DNA of 64,000 nt from NCBI GenBank assembly GCA_051418075.1, contig JBPRGG010000119.1, positions 1 to 64,000 on the forward strand, given 5' to 3'. The stretch's first letter is position 1; each line of letters begins with the position of its first letter. Shown here piece by piece: positions 18,436 to 28,002 of the stretch. The notes below the pieces were generated by a model, which was not told where the DNA came from, did not search any database, and saw only the letters and a program-made list of their open reading frames with translations. This DNA is from JBPRGG01 sp051418075. Lineage in GTDB: Bacteria > Bacteroidota > Bacteroidia > Cytophagales > Cyclobacteriaceae. The position numbers and the translations under genes were made by a program.

Positions 18436-18510
18436 AAAAAAATCAAATTAGTATTCGCAAAAAAATAATTCCTAATATAAAAGCAACTGCCTTCTTCTTA
18501 TACTGTTATG

Positions 18511-21429
18511 CTATTTGATCACATTCACAGAACCTGAAAAAGGCTGGGTTTTATGATCCAGAACCACCTTGTAAATATAGGTAGCTCTTACCGGCGCCTG
18601 GTTATTCACCCTGCCATCCCAAGGCTGTTGGTAACCATTGGAATGATATACCAGGTTGCCCCACCGGTTAAATATATAGATTTCACACTGAGGGTAGCGG
18701 TCAATGTTTACCAATTCCCAGGTATCGTTCAGGCCATCTCCATTAGGACTAAAGCTATTGGGAAAAAACACGACTTGTTCCATCACGTTTATATGTACCT
18801 CATCCTGCCCGGAACATCCTCTTTCATCTTTCACAAACAATGTATAGGTAGTAGGTTTTGCCGGGCTGGCCGGGGTAGTAGCCTGTTGGGGAAATTGCAC
18901 ACTGACTGCTGGATGCCAGCGGTAGCTAATCCCACCTGAACCCTGTAAAGTGATCTGCTCCCCTTTTCTGACCACATCATCCGGGCCGGCATCGGCCTGG
19001 GGCAAAGCGTAGATTTTAACCTCGATAGCTGCTTTGGGACTGCTACATTCCCCTTCTTCGGCTGCAACATAAAAAACAGCATCCTGCTCCAGAATTGGGG
19101 TAGTCATGGTGGCACTGATAGAATCTGCTATCAGATCAGCCCCGGTAGAATTAAACCAACGATAGTTGGAAGCAGTAGGTGATGAAACCTGCAACTGTAC
19201 AGCCCCGGGTCCACACCTGCCAGTATCCTGCACCTGTGGAACAGGAGGTATATCCTGAAAATTGATGTTTAAAGCAGCTGAACTGTCACTGAAACAAGGA
19301 TTACCATTTTGCTTTATCCTCACTTTGTAACTGCCGGATTTTTGGCTAAGCCTCAATTCCTGACCGCCGTGCTGCATAAGGGTATCATTACGGAACCATT
19401 GGTAACCTATTCCTTCTGATGCAGCCAGAATTACTGTATCATACCTGCAACTTTGCTCCTTTCCCTGCACCAGGGATAATGCAGGCGGTTCCGGAGCAGG
19501 TTTTACATTCACCATTACCTGGTCAGATAAAGTTACACTGCAGCCAGAAGTATCTGTTTTTGCGCTTATACTGAACCTGGTATCCTGAACAATACTGCCT
19601 GTATTCAGGATGGGATCTTCTACAACAGCAGTATCTAAAATCTGGCTGTCCGGACCTAACAAATGGTAGGTAACATTGGGTTGAGACTGTTTTAACCGGA
19701 ATTGAACCACAGCAGATTTACAAATTGTAGTATCTTCTGGAATTACCTGCACCTGATCCGAAGGCAAAGGTTGAATATGAGCTTCCACCTCAACCTTTTC
19801 ACTGAGACAATTTTGGTAAGATGAAGCTACAAAATAGGAATAAGAGGCTGATAAGGAGGGAGAAGCAAAGTCTCTGCCTTCCGCAATACCAGCACCGCCT
19901 GATCCATCAAACCATACCAGGCTAACAGAATCCGGGCCGGAAGCTTTTAAATCCACCTGGCCCGGGCCGCATCTTGATGCATCGCTGGTCACAGGAACCG
20001 GGGGAAGCGGCTTAATCTCAACTGCTACTCCATCTGAAAGAGGACTGTAACATCCTTCTGCTGTTTGCTTAACCTGAACGGCATAAATCCCGCTTTGGTC
20101 CGGTTGATCCAGTAAAAGTTGTCTGTTTGTATCAGGTAGTGTGTCATTATCCTTTATCCAGAGGTAATTATGGGCAGAGGGAACTTTCAGCATCAGCGTA
20201 TCCCCACTGCATTGGATCAGGTTATCAGGATCAGAAGTAATGGCGGGTTGATCTGGTAAGGATAAGGCTTTTACGGCTAATGTATCCTGTAATATCACAT
20301 TGCAGCCGGAAGAATCTACCCTGGCACTCACCTGAAAAAATTCATCCTGATCCACCGGACCAGTAGTCAGGCTTAATTGCCCTTCCACCGCCATGGCAGA
20401 GGAAACAGCATCTCCCTGACTATTTAAAAGCGTATAAGTCACCTGTGACTGAGCCTGATCAGACCAGATAATAAAGCTTTGACCAGAACATACAGCTGTA
20501 TCAGAGGGTGATAAATTAACTTGTTCTCTGGGTTCTGGTGAGATCACGGCATTTACGGCTACACGGTCGCTGGTGCACTCTCCCTGCTTCTGGGCCACAA
20601 AAAACGTGGTGGTAGTATCTATCTCAGGAGTATTATATTCATTGGTAGCCCCAATCCTGAGGGGCCGGAAATTGGTCAGGGAATCATACCACACCAGGTC
20701 TCCTCCGTTCGTAGCAGTGGCCTTAAGGGTTAAACTGCCAGAACCACATTTAACCTGATCAGCCGCAACAGGTTTGGGAACTTCCCGGCAGCCATAACCA
20801 TAAGCTTTGAAATCATACAGTACCGGTTGAGTAGCAGCATTACCATCAAGATCTACCCCTAAAAGGGCATTTTCTTCCGGCCAGAATATATCTTCGCCAG
20901 CAGTTGTTTGATTATCAGGCGTTTGCCAAACCTTTTGTCCATCAATGAAGATACGGGCTTTACCAGTTTCCTTTACATAGGAGAATGATGCTTTAATAAC
21001 CTCATTGGCATTCATGCTGCCATGAAAGCCGCTCCTTATGGTATCCAGGCCATCTCCCACCAGGTAAGTGGCCTCCAGCGCTCCCTTATACATAAGTATC
21101 TCAAAGGCCCCCATTGAAAATAAGAATCCATACTCTTCTCTGATGGCAAATTCAAATTCCAGAGATATGCTGTGGCTGAAACTGAAAATATCCCTTTCCA
21201 GTTCTACATTTAAACCGGAGTTCAGATAAGGCACATATATACCATTCCCGCCATCTGACTGGACAGAATCATTGATATCAATGGCATCAACTCCAACCTC
21301 ATTTGTAAGCAAAGAATTGGGCATATTGCTGTCATCACAAAAACACATGTCAACAATTAATTGTGCATGTGCCGGCAAGGATATTACAAAAAAAAGGATG
21401 ATATAAAATGTCTTTCTTAGACAAATCAT
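18511..21429 (-). CDS. T9SS type B giant adhesin-like protein: LamG-like domain, Ig-like repeats, CHU_C tail
   Basis: 972 residues with a signal peptide (ending PAHAQ). LamG-like domain at about 22-215 (SLLTNEVGVDAIDIND). Ig-like modules fill about 225-800 in the order A-B-C-A-B-C-A: A is the CHU_C-associated Ig (CGSG/CGPG opening), B has 'PSDTAVCSGQ ... DSSGC', C has 'CSGDTLML ... W'. The block is therefore internally duplicated. A PKD-like module (PDDVVRKGEQITLQGSGG) and the CHU_C tail (FFPNSFSPNGDGLNDTWEL, IFNRWGNLVYHSNG) close it. Expected on the cell surface. It is next to, and on the same strand as, the short type A paralog. Confidence 0.85.
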   Translation of the reverse strand: MICLRKTFYIILFFVISLPAHAQLIVDMCFCDDSNMPNSLLTNEVGVDAIDINDSVQSDGGNGIYVPYLNSGLNVELERDIFSFSHSISLEFEFAIREEYGFLFSMGAFEILMYKGALEATYLVGDGLDTIRSGFHGSMNANEVIKASFSYVKETGKARIFIDGQKVWQTPDNQTTAGEDIFWPEENALLGVDLDGNAATQPVLYDFKAYGYGCREVPKPVAADQVKCGSGSLTLKATATNGGDLVWYDSLTNFRPLRIGATNEYNTPEIDTTTTFFVAQKQGECTSDRVAVNAVISPEPREQVNLSPSDTAVCSGQSFIIWSDQAQSQVTYTLLNSQGDAVSSAMAVEGQLSLTTGPVDQDEFFQVSARVDSSGCNVILQDTLAVKALSLPDQPAITSDPDNLIQCSGDTLMLKVPSAHNYLWIKDNDTLPDTNRQLLLDQPDQSGIYAVQVKQTAEGCYSPLSDGVAVEIKPLPPVPVTSDASRCGPGQVDLKASGPDSVSLVWFDGSGGAGIAEGRDFASPSLSASYSYFVASSYQNCLSEKVEVEAHIQPLPSDQVQVIPEDTTICKSAVVQFRLKQSQPNVTYHLLGPDSQILDTAVVEDPILNTGSIVQDTRFSISAKTDTSGCSVTLSDQVMVNVKPAPEPPALSLVQGKEQSCRYDTVILAASEGIGYQWFRNDTLMQHGGQELRLSQKSGSYKVRIKQNGNPCFSDSSAALNINFQDIPPVPQVQDTGRCGPGAVQLQVSSPTASNYRWFNSTGADLIADSISATMTTPILEQDAVFYVAAEEGECSSPKAAIEVKIYALPQADAGPDDVVRKGEQITLQGSGGISYRWHPAVSVQFPQQATTPASPAKPTTYTLFVKDERGCSGQDEVHINVMEQVVFFPNSFSPNGDGLNDTWELVNIDRYPQCEIYIFNRWGNLVYHSNGYQQPWDGRVNNQAPVRATYIYKVVLDHKTQPFSGSVNVIK

Positions 21430-21610
21430 TGGTTTCTTATTCAGAATAGCTTAAAAAAATATTAAAAAATGTATATTAGAAGCTTTATTAGATAAACCTT
21501 GATCTACTCTTTTTGTTAAAAGAGGGTATGACTTATGTTACCAGCATGTTTGCTGATATTTTTTCATAGCTCATTTAAAATCTTTGTATTTTTTAATCTT
21601 TAACAATACC

Positions 21611-22309
21611 ATGAAAACCGAGATTTATCAGACTGGTGAATACCTGAAAAACAACAGTAGCTGGCACATTGAAGATTCCCCCTGGAAAGCCGGCAATGTG
21701 ATGAAAATGATTAAAAGAAATAACCTGGAGGCTCAAACCATCTGCGAGGTAGGCTGCGGAGCCGGAGAGATCCTGAGGCAGCTTAGTTATGAACTGCCTT
21801 CTTCCACTGATTTTTACGGTTATGAGATTTCACCACAAGCCTATTATATGGCCGAGGAAAGATCAGGTGAGCAACTGCAATTTTATTTAAAAGACCTTTT
21901 CCAGGAACCGGAAGATGTCAGGTATGACCTGTTAATGGCCATAGATGTATTTGAACATGTTGAGGATTATTTTACTTTTCTAAAAAACATGAAAGACCGC
22001 GGCACTTACAAGTTGTTCCATATACCCCTGGATATTAATATTAATGCCATCATTCAGGATAAATTCATGGTTGGGCGCAAAACGGTAGGCCATATCCATT
22101 ATTTCACCAAAGAAACAGCCCTGGCCAGCCTAAAAGAAACAGGCTATGAGATCATTGATCATTTCTTTACGGCAGATTCCCTGGAATTACCCCGTAAAAC
22201 CATGAAAAGCAAGATTGCCAAACTGCCCCGCAAGATCATGTTCAAGTTCAATCCTGATTTTACCGTCAAACTAATGGGTGGATTTTCCCTGATGGTATTG
22301 ACCAAATAA
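21611..22309 (+). CDS. Class I SAM-dependent methyltransferase
   Basis: 232 residues from the ATG at 21611; a longer frame from a TTG at 21584 adds nine unsupported residues. Rossmann motif I is TICEVGCGAGEIL (about residues 41-53), the acidic end of strand 2 is FYGYEIS, and post-I/II are LLMAIDVFEHVEDY. The closing helices are basic. Substrate cannot be read from the sequence. The acyltransferase and flippase genes downstream suggest a sugar or lipid-linked glycan substrate. A near-match AATCTTTG -7 element lies about 25 nt upstream. Confidence 0.85.
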   Translation: MKTEIYQTGEYLKNNSSWHIEDSPWKAGNVMKMIKRNNLEAQTICEVGCGAGEILRQLSYELPSSTDFYGYEISPQAYYMAEERSGEQLQFYLKDLFQEPEDVRYDLLMAIDVFEHVEDYFTFLKNMKDRGTYKLFHIPLDININAIIQDKFMVGRKTVGHIHYFTKETALASLKETGYEIIDHFFTADSLELPRKTMKSKIAKLPRKIMFKFNPDFTVKLMGGFSLMVLTK

Positions 22310-22325
22310 AGTATCAGCAAAATTT

Positions 22326-22895
22326 ATGGGTTTAGGTATAAAAAAATTTATCACCAACTGGCACCTCCAGGCTATTCAGTATAACTTTGACTTGCGTAAC
22401 AGCCTGTTTGGATTTAAAAATGCCAATAATTTACTTCAGGTGATCGATAAACGCGCCATCATTCCTATTCTTAACCATCATAAAGCTTCCGTATCGGCGG
22501 ACTGTGATTTTGAGCCTCCTTTGATATTTCATAATTGCTATGACTATAAAAGATTTACAGCGGGACGTAAATGTCACATTGGAAAAAATGCCTTTTTGGA
22601 CCTGAGTGCAGAGATCATCCTGGAAGATTTTACCACTGTTGGTATGTTCACCAAGCTTATAACCCATTTTGATGTGGCCCATTCCAATTTAAGGTCCGGC
22701 TTTCCTACCCAACGCCAGGGTATTAGGATTGGGAAAAACAGCTTCATTGGAGCCGGCAGTACCATCCTTCACGGGGTAGAACTGGGCGAACAGTGTATGG
22801 TAGCTGCCGGTAGTGTGGTCACTAAATCATTCCCTCCCCGAACCCTGATCGGTGGCATTCCGGCCAAAGCCATCAAACAAATTGAGATCAACTGA
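22326..22895 (+). CDS. Hexapeptide-repeat (left-handed beta-helix) acetyltransferase
   Basis: 189 residues. After an N-terminal helix, residues ~65-180 show the isoleucine-patch hexapeptide rhythm: GKNAFLDLSAEIILEDFTTV, then GKNSFIGAGSTILHGVELGE and CMVAAGSVVTKSFPPRTLIGG, ending in the usual IPAKAIK. These enzymes move acetyl groups from acetyl-CoA to sugars or other hydroxyl/amino acceptors; the active-site His is probably in the FDVAHSN region. It begins 16 bases after the methyltransferase, so it is in the same operon. Confidence 0.88.
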   Translation: MGLGIKKFITNWHLQAIQYNFDLRNSLFGFKNANNLLQVIDKRAIIPILNHHKASVSADCDFEPPLIFHNCYDYKRFTAGRKCHIGKNAFLDLSAEIILEDFTTVGMFTKLITHFDVAHSNLRSGFPTQRQGIRIGKNSFIGAGSTILHGVELGEQCMVAAGSVVTKSFPPRTLIGGIPAKAIKQIEIN

Positions 22896-22980
22896 GTCCT
22901 TATAGTAGCTGCTCCCTGCCAACGGATAATACCGACAACTTAGGAATGGAACAGCCTGATTTTAAGAACATGCTATCTAC

Positions 22981-24474
22981 ATGCTGAAACAAAAACTCAT
23001 CTTAAGTTATGCTTCCCAGATTGGATTCCAATTGTTACAGGTTGGAGCCAGTGTAGTGGTAGCCAGAGTAGCCGGCCCCACTGTACTGGGAACTGTGGCC
23101 TTTGGCACGGCCTATGTTTCAGTGCTTCTATTTATCTCTGATCTGGGCTTAGGAACTGCGCATATGAAACTGGTATCAGAGGGACAGGATGAAGGCAAAT
23201 GCGTCAGCACCTACGCCGCACTCAAACTTGTCACTACCCTGCTTTTCACCCTGGCTGTTTTAGCCATGTTCTACATTCAGAAGTACTGGTTTGATCATCA
23301 ATTTGAAAGCAAGGCTCATGAAACTGTCATCTTCATTTTGCTGGCTGGCATCACCCTCAACCAGATCTTGTATGTTGCCCGGTCTACCTTTATGGCTAAT
23401 ACGGAACAAGCAAAAATAGCCACAGTAGACTTTTCACGGGGTCTGATCCTGCAGCCAGCCCGTATCATTGTGGTGGTTCTGGGTTTTGGTGCCATCGCTC
23501 TGGCCTGGGCCAATATGGCTTCTTATGCCCTGATGATCCCGGTTTACCTTTACCTGTTCAGAGGCTATAGCTGGGGCAAATTTGACTGGCCCCTGGCCAG
23601 GAAATACCTGCGTATTGCCGGACCGGTGATCTTTATTGCCCTTTCCACCACCATGATCAACTACATCGACAAAGTCCTGCTTCAGTTTTTTACCAATTCA
23701 GAACAAGTGGGCTTTTATACGGCCGGCTACAAGATCGGGGGGTTCATCATTTTGATTGGAAAGAGTGTAAAGAACCTGTTTTTCCCTCTGTTTTCTCAGG
23801 CTGTAGCCCGCAAAGATCATAAGTATATCAAAGACAAACTGGACAAATTCGAAAAGTTCAGCTTCCTGTTTATTATGCCAGTGATCATCCTGGTAATCAT
23901 TTTCTCCCGGGTAATCGTGCTCATCATCCTGGGTGAAGAATATGAACCATCCATCAGTATCATGCAATTAGTTACTGCATCCATGTTCTTTATGATCCTG
24001 AATATGCCCTACAGCAGCGTGATCAGCGGGTTGGGCAAATTCAAGCTGTCGGCCTGGATCAATATGGCTAATCTTGGCTTCTTTATTTTAGCTATATTTG
24101 GATTAGGCAGCCCGCTGTTTTTAGGAATGGGAGCAGATGGTGTAGCTTTGAGCTTACTGCTTTCCAATATCTTTATTGGAATCCTTTACCGGCTATATGC
24201 CAAAAAGCATTTCCCGGTGCTGCGTTTTTCCAGCAGCATCGGATTTACACTTTATGGCCTGATCAACCTGGGTGTTTTCTTCCTGGCCAATCAATGGTTA
24301 CCCAACCTGATCTGGCTGGACATTATCTTCATTTTGGTGTACCTGGGCCTCACCTACCTGAGTTTTTACCTGCTGGGCTGGATCAATCAGCGTGATTTTA
24401 AGGATCTGCTTTCTTTGGTGGATTTCAAAAGCATGAAGAAATATATATCCGGTGAAATGAAGAAAAAAAACTAA
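22981..24474 (+). CDS. Flippase of the polysaccharide-transporter (MOP/Wzx-like) family
   Basis: 497 residues with about 14 membrane spans and little else. It opens LKQKLILSYASQIGFQLLQVGASVVVARVAGPTV, with the early amphipathic helix and VxARxxGP motif of Wzx-type flippases. These turn lipid-linked oligosaccharides across the inner membrane. 85 bases separate it from the acetyltransferase gene, so it may be in the same transcript. No polymerase or glycosyltransferase is near, so this is a partial glycan locus. The specific sugar cannot be told. Confidence 0.85.
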   Translation: MLKQKLILSYASQIGFQLLQVGASVVVARVAGPTVLGTVAFGTAYVSVLLFISDLGLGTAHMKLVSEGQDEGKCVSTYAALKLVTTLLFTLAVLAMFYIQKYWFDHQFESKAHETVIFILLAGITLNQILYVARSTFMANTEQAKIATVDFSRGLILQPARIIVVVLGFGAIALAWANMASYALMIPVYLYLFRGYSWGKFDWPLARKYLRIAGPVIFIALSTTMINYIDKVLLQFFTNSEQVGFYTAGYKIGGFIILIGKSVKNLFFPLFSQAVARKDHKYIKDKLDKFEKFSFLFIMPVIILVIIFSRVIVLIILGEEYEPSISIMQLVTASMFFMILNMPYSSVISGLGKFKLSAWINMANLGFFILAIFGLGSPLFLGMGADGVALSLLLSNIFIGILYRLYAKKHFPVLRFSSSIGFTLYGLINLGVFFLANQWLPNLIWLDIIFILVYLGLTYLSFYLLGWINQRDFKDLLSLVDFKSMKKYISGEMKKKN

Positions 24475-24530
24475 CAATACAGAGCTGAGCCTGGTTTTAG
24501 GGTTATTGATTTAGTTGTTAAATTTAGGTC

Positions 24531-25172
24531 ATGAACCCAGAGATAGATGAATACCTTTATCAGGGTGAAGGTGAAAACATTGAATTTAAGCAAACACTCA
24601 ATCGGCCTTACAAGATTGCCAAGACCATCTGTGCCTTTGCCAATGCAGCAGGCGGGGTGATCCTGGTGGGGATAAAAGATGATAAAACCATTTCGGGCAT
24701 CGATCCGGATGAAGAACGGCATATTATTCAGGAGGCAGCAGAATTCTACTGCAAACCAGCAGTCAGTCTGAATATTGAGGAGATCTTTTACCTGGAGGAA
24801 AATAGTCATCCTAAAGAACGTGTAATTCTGAAAGTGCAGGTCCCTTCCAGCCCTAATAAACCTCACTATGCTCAAAATCAAAAAGGAGATTGGCTCCCTT
24901 TTATCCGCCAAAAAGATAAAACCCTGATGGCAGGCAAAAAAGGCCTGCTACAGATCCTGCAGCAGCCTGAAACAGAGCAACCAGTAAAATACACCAGGAA
25001 TGAAAAACGGTTACTGGAATTTCTGAACCGGCATGAGAAGATCACCCTGAAAAAATACATGAACCTGGTCAACATTTCCCAACGCCGGGCCCGAAGAGAA
25101 CTGGAAGAGGCCATGAGCAAGGGGATCATCAGGATCATGGAACATGAGCAGGAGGATTATTATGTCCGCTAA
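24531..25172 (+). CDS. AlbA_2 (Schlafen-type) DNA-binding domain protein with C-terminal winged helix
   Basis: 213 residues. The AlbA_2 domain covers about 8-135: NIEFKQTL, then AKTICAFANAAGGVILVGIKDD. A winged-helix-like end is at about 155-210 (LLEFLNRHEKITLKKYMNLV, RRARRELEEAMSKGIIR). Proteins of this layout are putative transcription regulators. There is no helicase domain, which some members have. It sits in its own unit after the flippase, with a TAAATTTA sequence close to its start. Confidence 0.85.
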   Translation: MNPEIDEYLYQGEGENIEFKQTLNRPYKIAKTICAFANAAGGVILVGIKDDKTISGIDPDEERHIIQEAAEFYCKPAVSLNIEEIFYLEENSHPKERVILKVQVPSSPNKPHYAQNQKGDWLPFIRQKDKTLMAGKKGLLQILQQPETEQPVKYTRNEKRLLEFLNRHEKITLKKYMNLVNISQRRARRELEEAMSKGIIRIMEHEQEDYYVR

Positions 25173-25205
25173 TTCCTGCCTCTGCAATACCTATCCTGGT
25201 AAAAT

Positions 25206-26375
25206 TCATTTCAAGCTTATGCCGTCATAATCATTTAGTCTGGCAATAAATCCCCAGTTCATAGCTTGTCTCTGGCCCAGGTGGAGTGGGTTTTGTACCG
25301 CTTCCTGCCACAGGTCATCAGCCTGGACCATAAATACCAGTTCATTCTGGCCCTGCTTCAGGGGTAAGGTAAGCCGCTCCTCTCCATCAATTACCCGCAT
25401 AAAGTTCCTGGTATCCAGTTCGGTACCACAAAACAGAATCTCATTATTCAGGGCAACCATCAGGGATAAGGTGTAATCGAACAACAACTCCACAGATTTG
25501 TCCTGCTCCGCTTCAATTATTGTTTTGGCAAAAACCACATTTTGGGGAATATCATAATGCCTGGCCAGGTTTACAATACCGTTCCGGTCTGCTTCTATTT
25601 GAATCCACTCCTGATCAGCCATCTTTTTGTAATTAGCATAAACTTCCGACTGGCTGTGAAAACTGGCCTCAAACTGAGGGCTGAGCATCCATCGAACCAG
25701 GTATTTGTGGGAAGTTTTTTCCTCCCGGATGGAAAACGGCTGTTCCAGTTCCCTGACCGAAACATTGGCAAAATGCGTATCCTGAAAGGATGAGCGTAAA
25801 AACAGGTTGCCCTGGTCGGCCCCGGAATGCAGCAGCTTACAGGAAAGGTTGGGACTTTCTGAATCACCAATAAATACCTGCAGGTTGTCCCCATACACTT
25901 TGAGGATGACCTTCATCCACTGGTCCGCCGGAAATTCAGCCTGCGATTCATACTTCGGGTAGTTATATATTTGCCAGGCATCTGCCCCCTGATACACTGG
26001 GAAATATTGTAAGGCAGTGGGCTTGCCACTGTTCATCATCCTTACATAAAAATACTCGAAATTGTATAGATCCTGAGCCCTGAACCCCAGACCCGGCATA
26101 GCGCCGCCTTTCAGGTCAAATTCAATAGTAAAATTTTGATACTGACCTTTATACCAGGCAATATGATTGGCCGGTAAAAGCAGGGCTTCTATCCCCTCTT
26201 GATCAGTGATCTGCTTTGCCGTCTCCTGGTTGTTCTCCACATTCATCACTTTCCAAACATCATCTCTGAAGTAGACCTGCTGGGCCCATAATGAAGAAGA
26301 GAATATTAGCAATAAAAATAATGATAACCCTGATTGACAGGCTTTACCATGAACCATTAATTTAACGTGTTGCAT
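25206..26375 (-). CDS. Secreted LamG-like protein, function unknown
   Basis: 389 residues with a signal peptide (cleavage near SLWAQ). Residues ~20-220 have the jelly-roll/LamG pattern: NFTIEFDLKGGAMPGLGFRA, EYFYVRMM, and ADQWMKVILKVYGDNLQVF, split by loops. The second half (~225-389) is beta-rich and unrecognised, with an internal Trp/Phe-rich stretch. No T9SS tail, lipobox or membrane anchor is seen, so it probably stays in the periplasm. It follows the membrane-bound HTH-like gene by 88 bases on the same strand and is likely its operon partner. Confidence 0.7.
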   Translation of the reverse strand: MQHVKLMVHGKACQSGLSLFLLLIFSSSLWAQQVYFRDDVWKVMNVENNQETAKQITDQEGIEALLLPANHIAWYKGQYQNFTIEFDLKGGAMPGLGFRAQDLYNFEYFYVRMMNSGKPTALQYFPVYQGADAWQIYNYPKYESQAEFPADQWMKVILKVYGDNLQVFIGDSESPNLSCKLLHSGADQGNLFLRSSFQDTHFANVSVRELEQPFSIREEKTSHKYLVRWMLSPQFEASFHSQSEVYANYKKMADQEWIQIEADRNGIVNLARHYDIPQNVVFAKTIIEAEQDKSVELLFDYTLSLMVALNNEILFCGTELDTRNFMRVIDGEERLTLPLKQGQNELVFMVQADDLWQEAVQNPLHLGQRQAMNWGFIARLNDYDGISLK

Positions 26376-26463
26376 TTGTACATGATTTAGGTGAATGGTT
26401 CAATAATAGGTGAATTGGAAAAAAATACCTGTTCAGGCATTGATCAAGTTGGCACAAGTTCAG

Positions 26464-27720
26464 TCAAGGCATAAAATCAGACATTGTATAATGGTGCTGA
26501 TCAGATTTGAGCTCAAATGATTTAAGCACCCCAGACCCATGAAAAGCAAACTTCACCCCCACTATTTTGCCGGGATCCATGGTAAGACTATCACTGAAAT
26601 GCTGATCATTATTTATGGTTAAATCGAACTCCCCTTGTAAAACCTCCAGATCTACCTGTACAAAACCGGGGTATTCCAGACCCAACGCCTGCAAATCATG
26701 ATCACGAGCACGAATGACCTTTTCCGGAATATTCATCTGTAATTCACTGACACATCCTTTAATGGAAAAGGGGATCATAAAATATCCATCTGAACAAAGG
26801 ATCATCAGAGCTGACTTTTGGCAAACAGCAGGTCCCAGGGGATAGGTTTGCTTAAATGCAGCCTGGAGTTGAAAATTATTGCCCTGAATCCCTTCAAACT
26901 CCTCCACCAAATCAATGGTGGTATAGGGCACTTCATTTCTTAGGTCAAAACCGGCCTGGTTCAGATCAGAAGCAGTGATTTCCAACACATTACCCCGGGC
27001 GATCGTTTTCAGGTCCAGGTAATGAGGCACCGGGTTTTTATTGATGATGCCCAGCCACCCACCCGATTTGATGTAGAGATCTTGCTGAGCCACCACCGTT
27101 TGATCCAACACCAGTTTGGCTTTGTAATAGCCGGGATAATAGTAAATACAGGAAAAAACAGTTTTGTTTTTATCCACTACATGATGCATGTTGGGATCCC
27201 AGTATTGCTGAATGATCACCGAATCGGCATCCGTGTTTTTTACATTGTAGTTGAAGTGAACCGTGTTTGGGATCTTATTAACCAGGGGTTGTACCGAGAA
27301 TTCGAAATCATCATAATCTTTTGACTGAAACTGGGGTATGGCCCTTATGCCTAATACCAGAAAAAGTACAGCCAATAGCAAGAACAAAATGGCTTGAGGC
27401 CACCTTTCATACCTGGTAAAAAGCCGGCTCCAAGTATTTCTTTGTTTATTTTCTGCCTGATGCTGGTATTCAATCCAGTTTTGATAACCCAGATATTTGG
27501 CCAGGGTATCCAGGGTGGTAACAGAGGGGGATGAATGATAGGAAACCTTTCCCCATAAACGCTTCAAGGTAAGCGGACTCAAACTAACCCGGGTTTTTTC
27601 AAATATTTGCTGGCTGAGCAATTCAAAATGTTGATGCTGCCAATTTTCTGAATCCACCCACCCCAGGGACTTTTCGATTTGGCTCAGGCATTTTTTCAGT
27701 AGCATTTGATGGTCCATCAT
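26464..27720 (-). CDS. Membrane-bound helix-turn-helix-like protein with periplasmic sensor part
   Basis: 418 residues. The cytoplasmic N-terminus (1-100) contains SLSPLTLKRLWGKV and TLDTLAKYLGYQNWIEY, a helix-turn-helix-like pattern seen repeatedly in Bacteroidota. One membrane span is at about 109-127 (AILFLLLAVLFLVLGIRAI). The periplasmic part (~130-418) is beta-rich and resembles PKD/Ig-type folds, with many aromatic residues (FSCIYYYPGYYKAKL). The layout suggests a one-component transmembrane regulator that reads an external signal and binds DNA directly. The ligand is unknown. It is transcribed first, then the LamG-like gene. Confidence 0.7.
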   Translation of the reverse strand: MMDHQMLLKKCLSQIEKSLGWVDSENWQHQHFELLSQQIFEKTRVSLSPLTLKRLWGKVSYHSSPSVTTLDTLAKYLGYQNWIEYQHQAENKQRNTWSRLFTRYERWPQAILFLLLAVLFLVLGIRAIPQFQSKDYDDFEFSVQPLVNKIPNTVHFNYNVKNTDADSVIIQQYWDPNMHHVVDKNKTVFSCIYYYPGYYKAKLVLDQTVVAQQDLYIKSGGWLGIINKNPVPHYLDLKTIARGNVLEITASDLNQAGFDLRNEVPYTTIDLVEEFEGIQGNNFQLQAAFKQTYPLGPAVCQKSALMILCSDGYFMIPFSIKGCVSELQMNIPEKVIRARDHDLQALGLEYPGFVQVDLEVLQGEFDLTINNDQHFSDSLTMDPGKIVGVKFAFHGSGVLKSFELKSDQHHYTMSDFMP

Positions 27721-28002
27721 TCGAAGATTAATTCAGCAAGTTTTAGTGTTTTCCCTGGTAACCGAATAACTTACGCTTGTAAATTTAATTCTTCGTTTTT
27801 TATCAAGCTACAACAGTTTGGATAAATTTAAAAAATTATAGGCTATCCCCTATTTTCAGGTTTTATCTTTTAAAATGTTGTTATTGCAAAACACAGCATT
27901 ACATTCCTGACCCTAAAAACGTGGCTGCAACTGGCAATAATTCATTTTCCTTTAATACCCGAATCATACAACTTGTGGTAATTAATGCTGCCAACGATTA
28001 TT

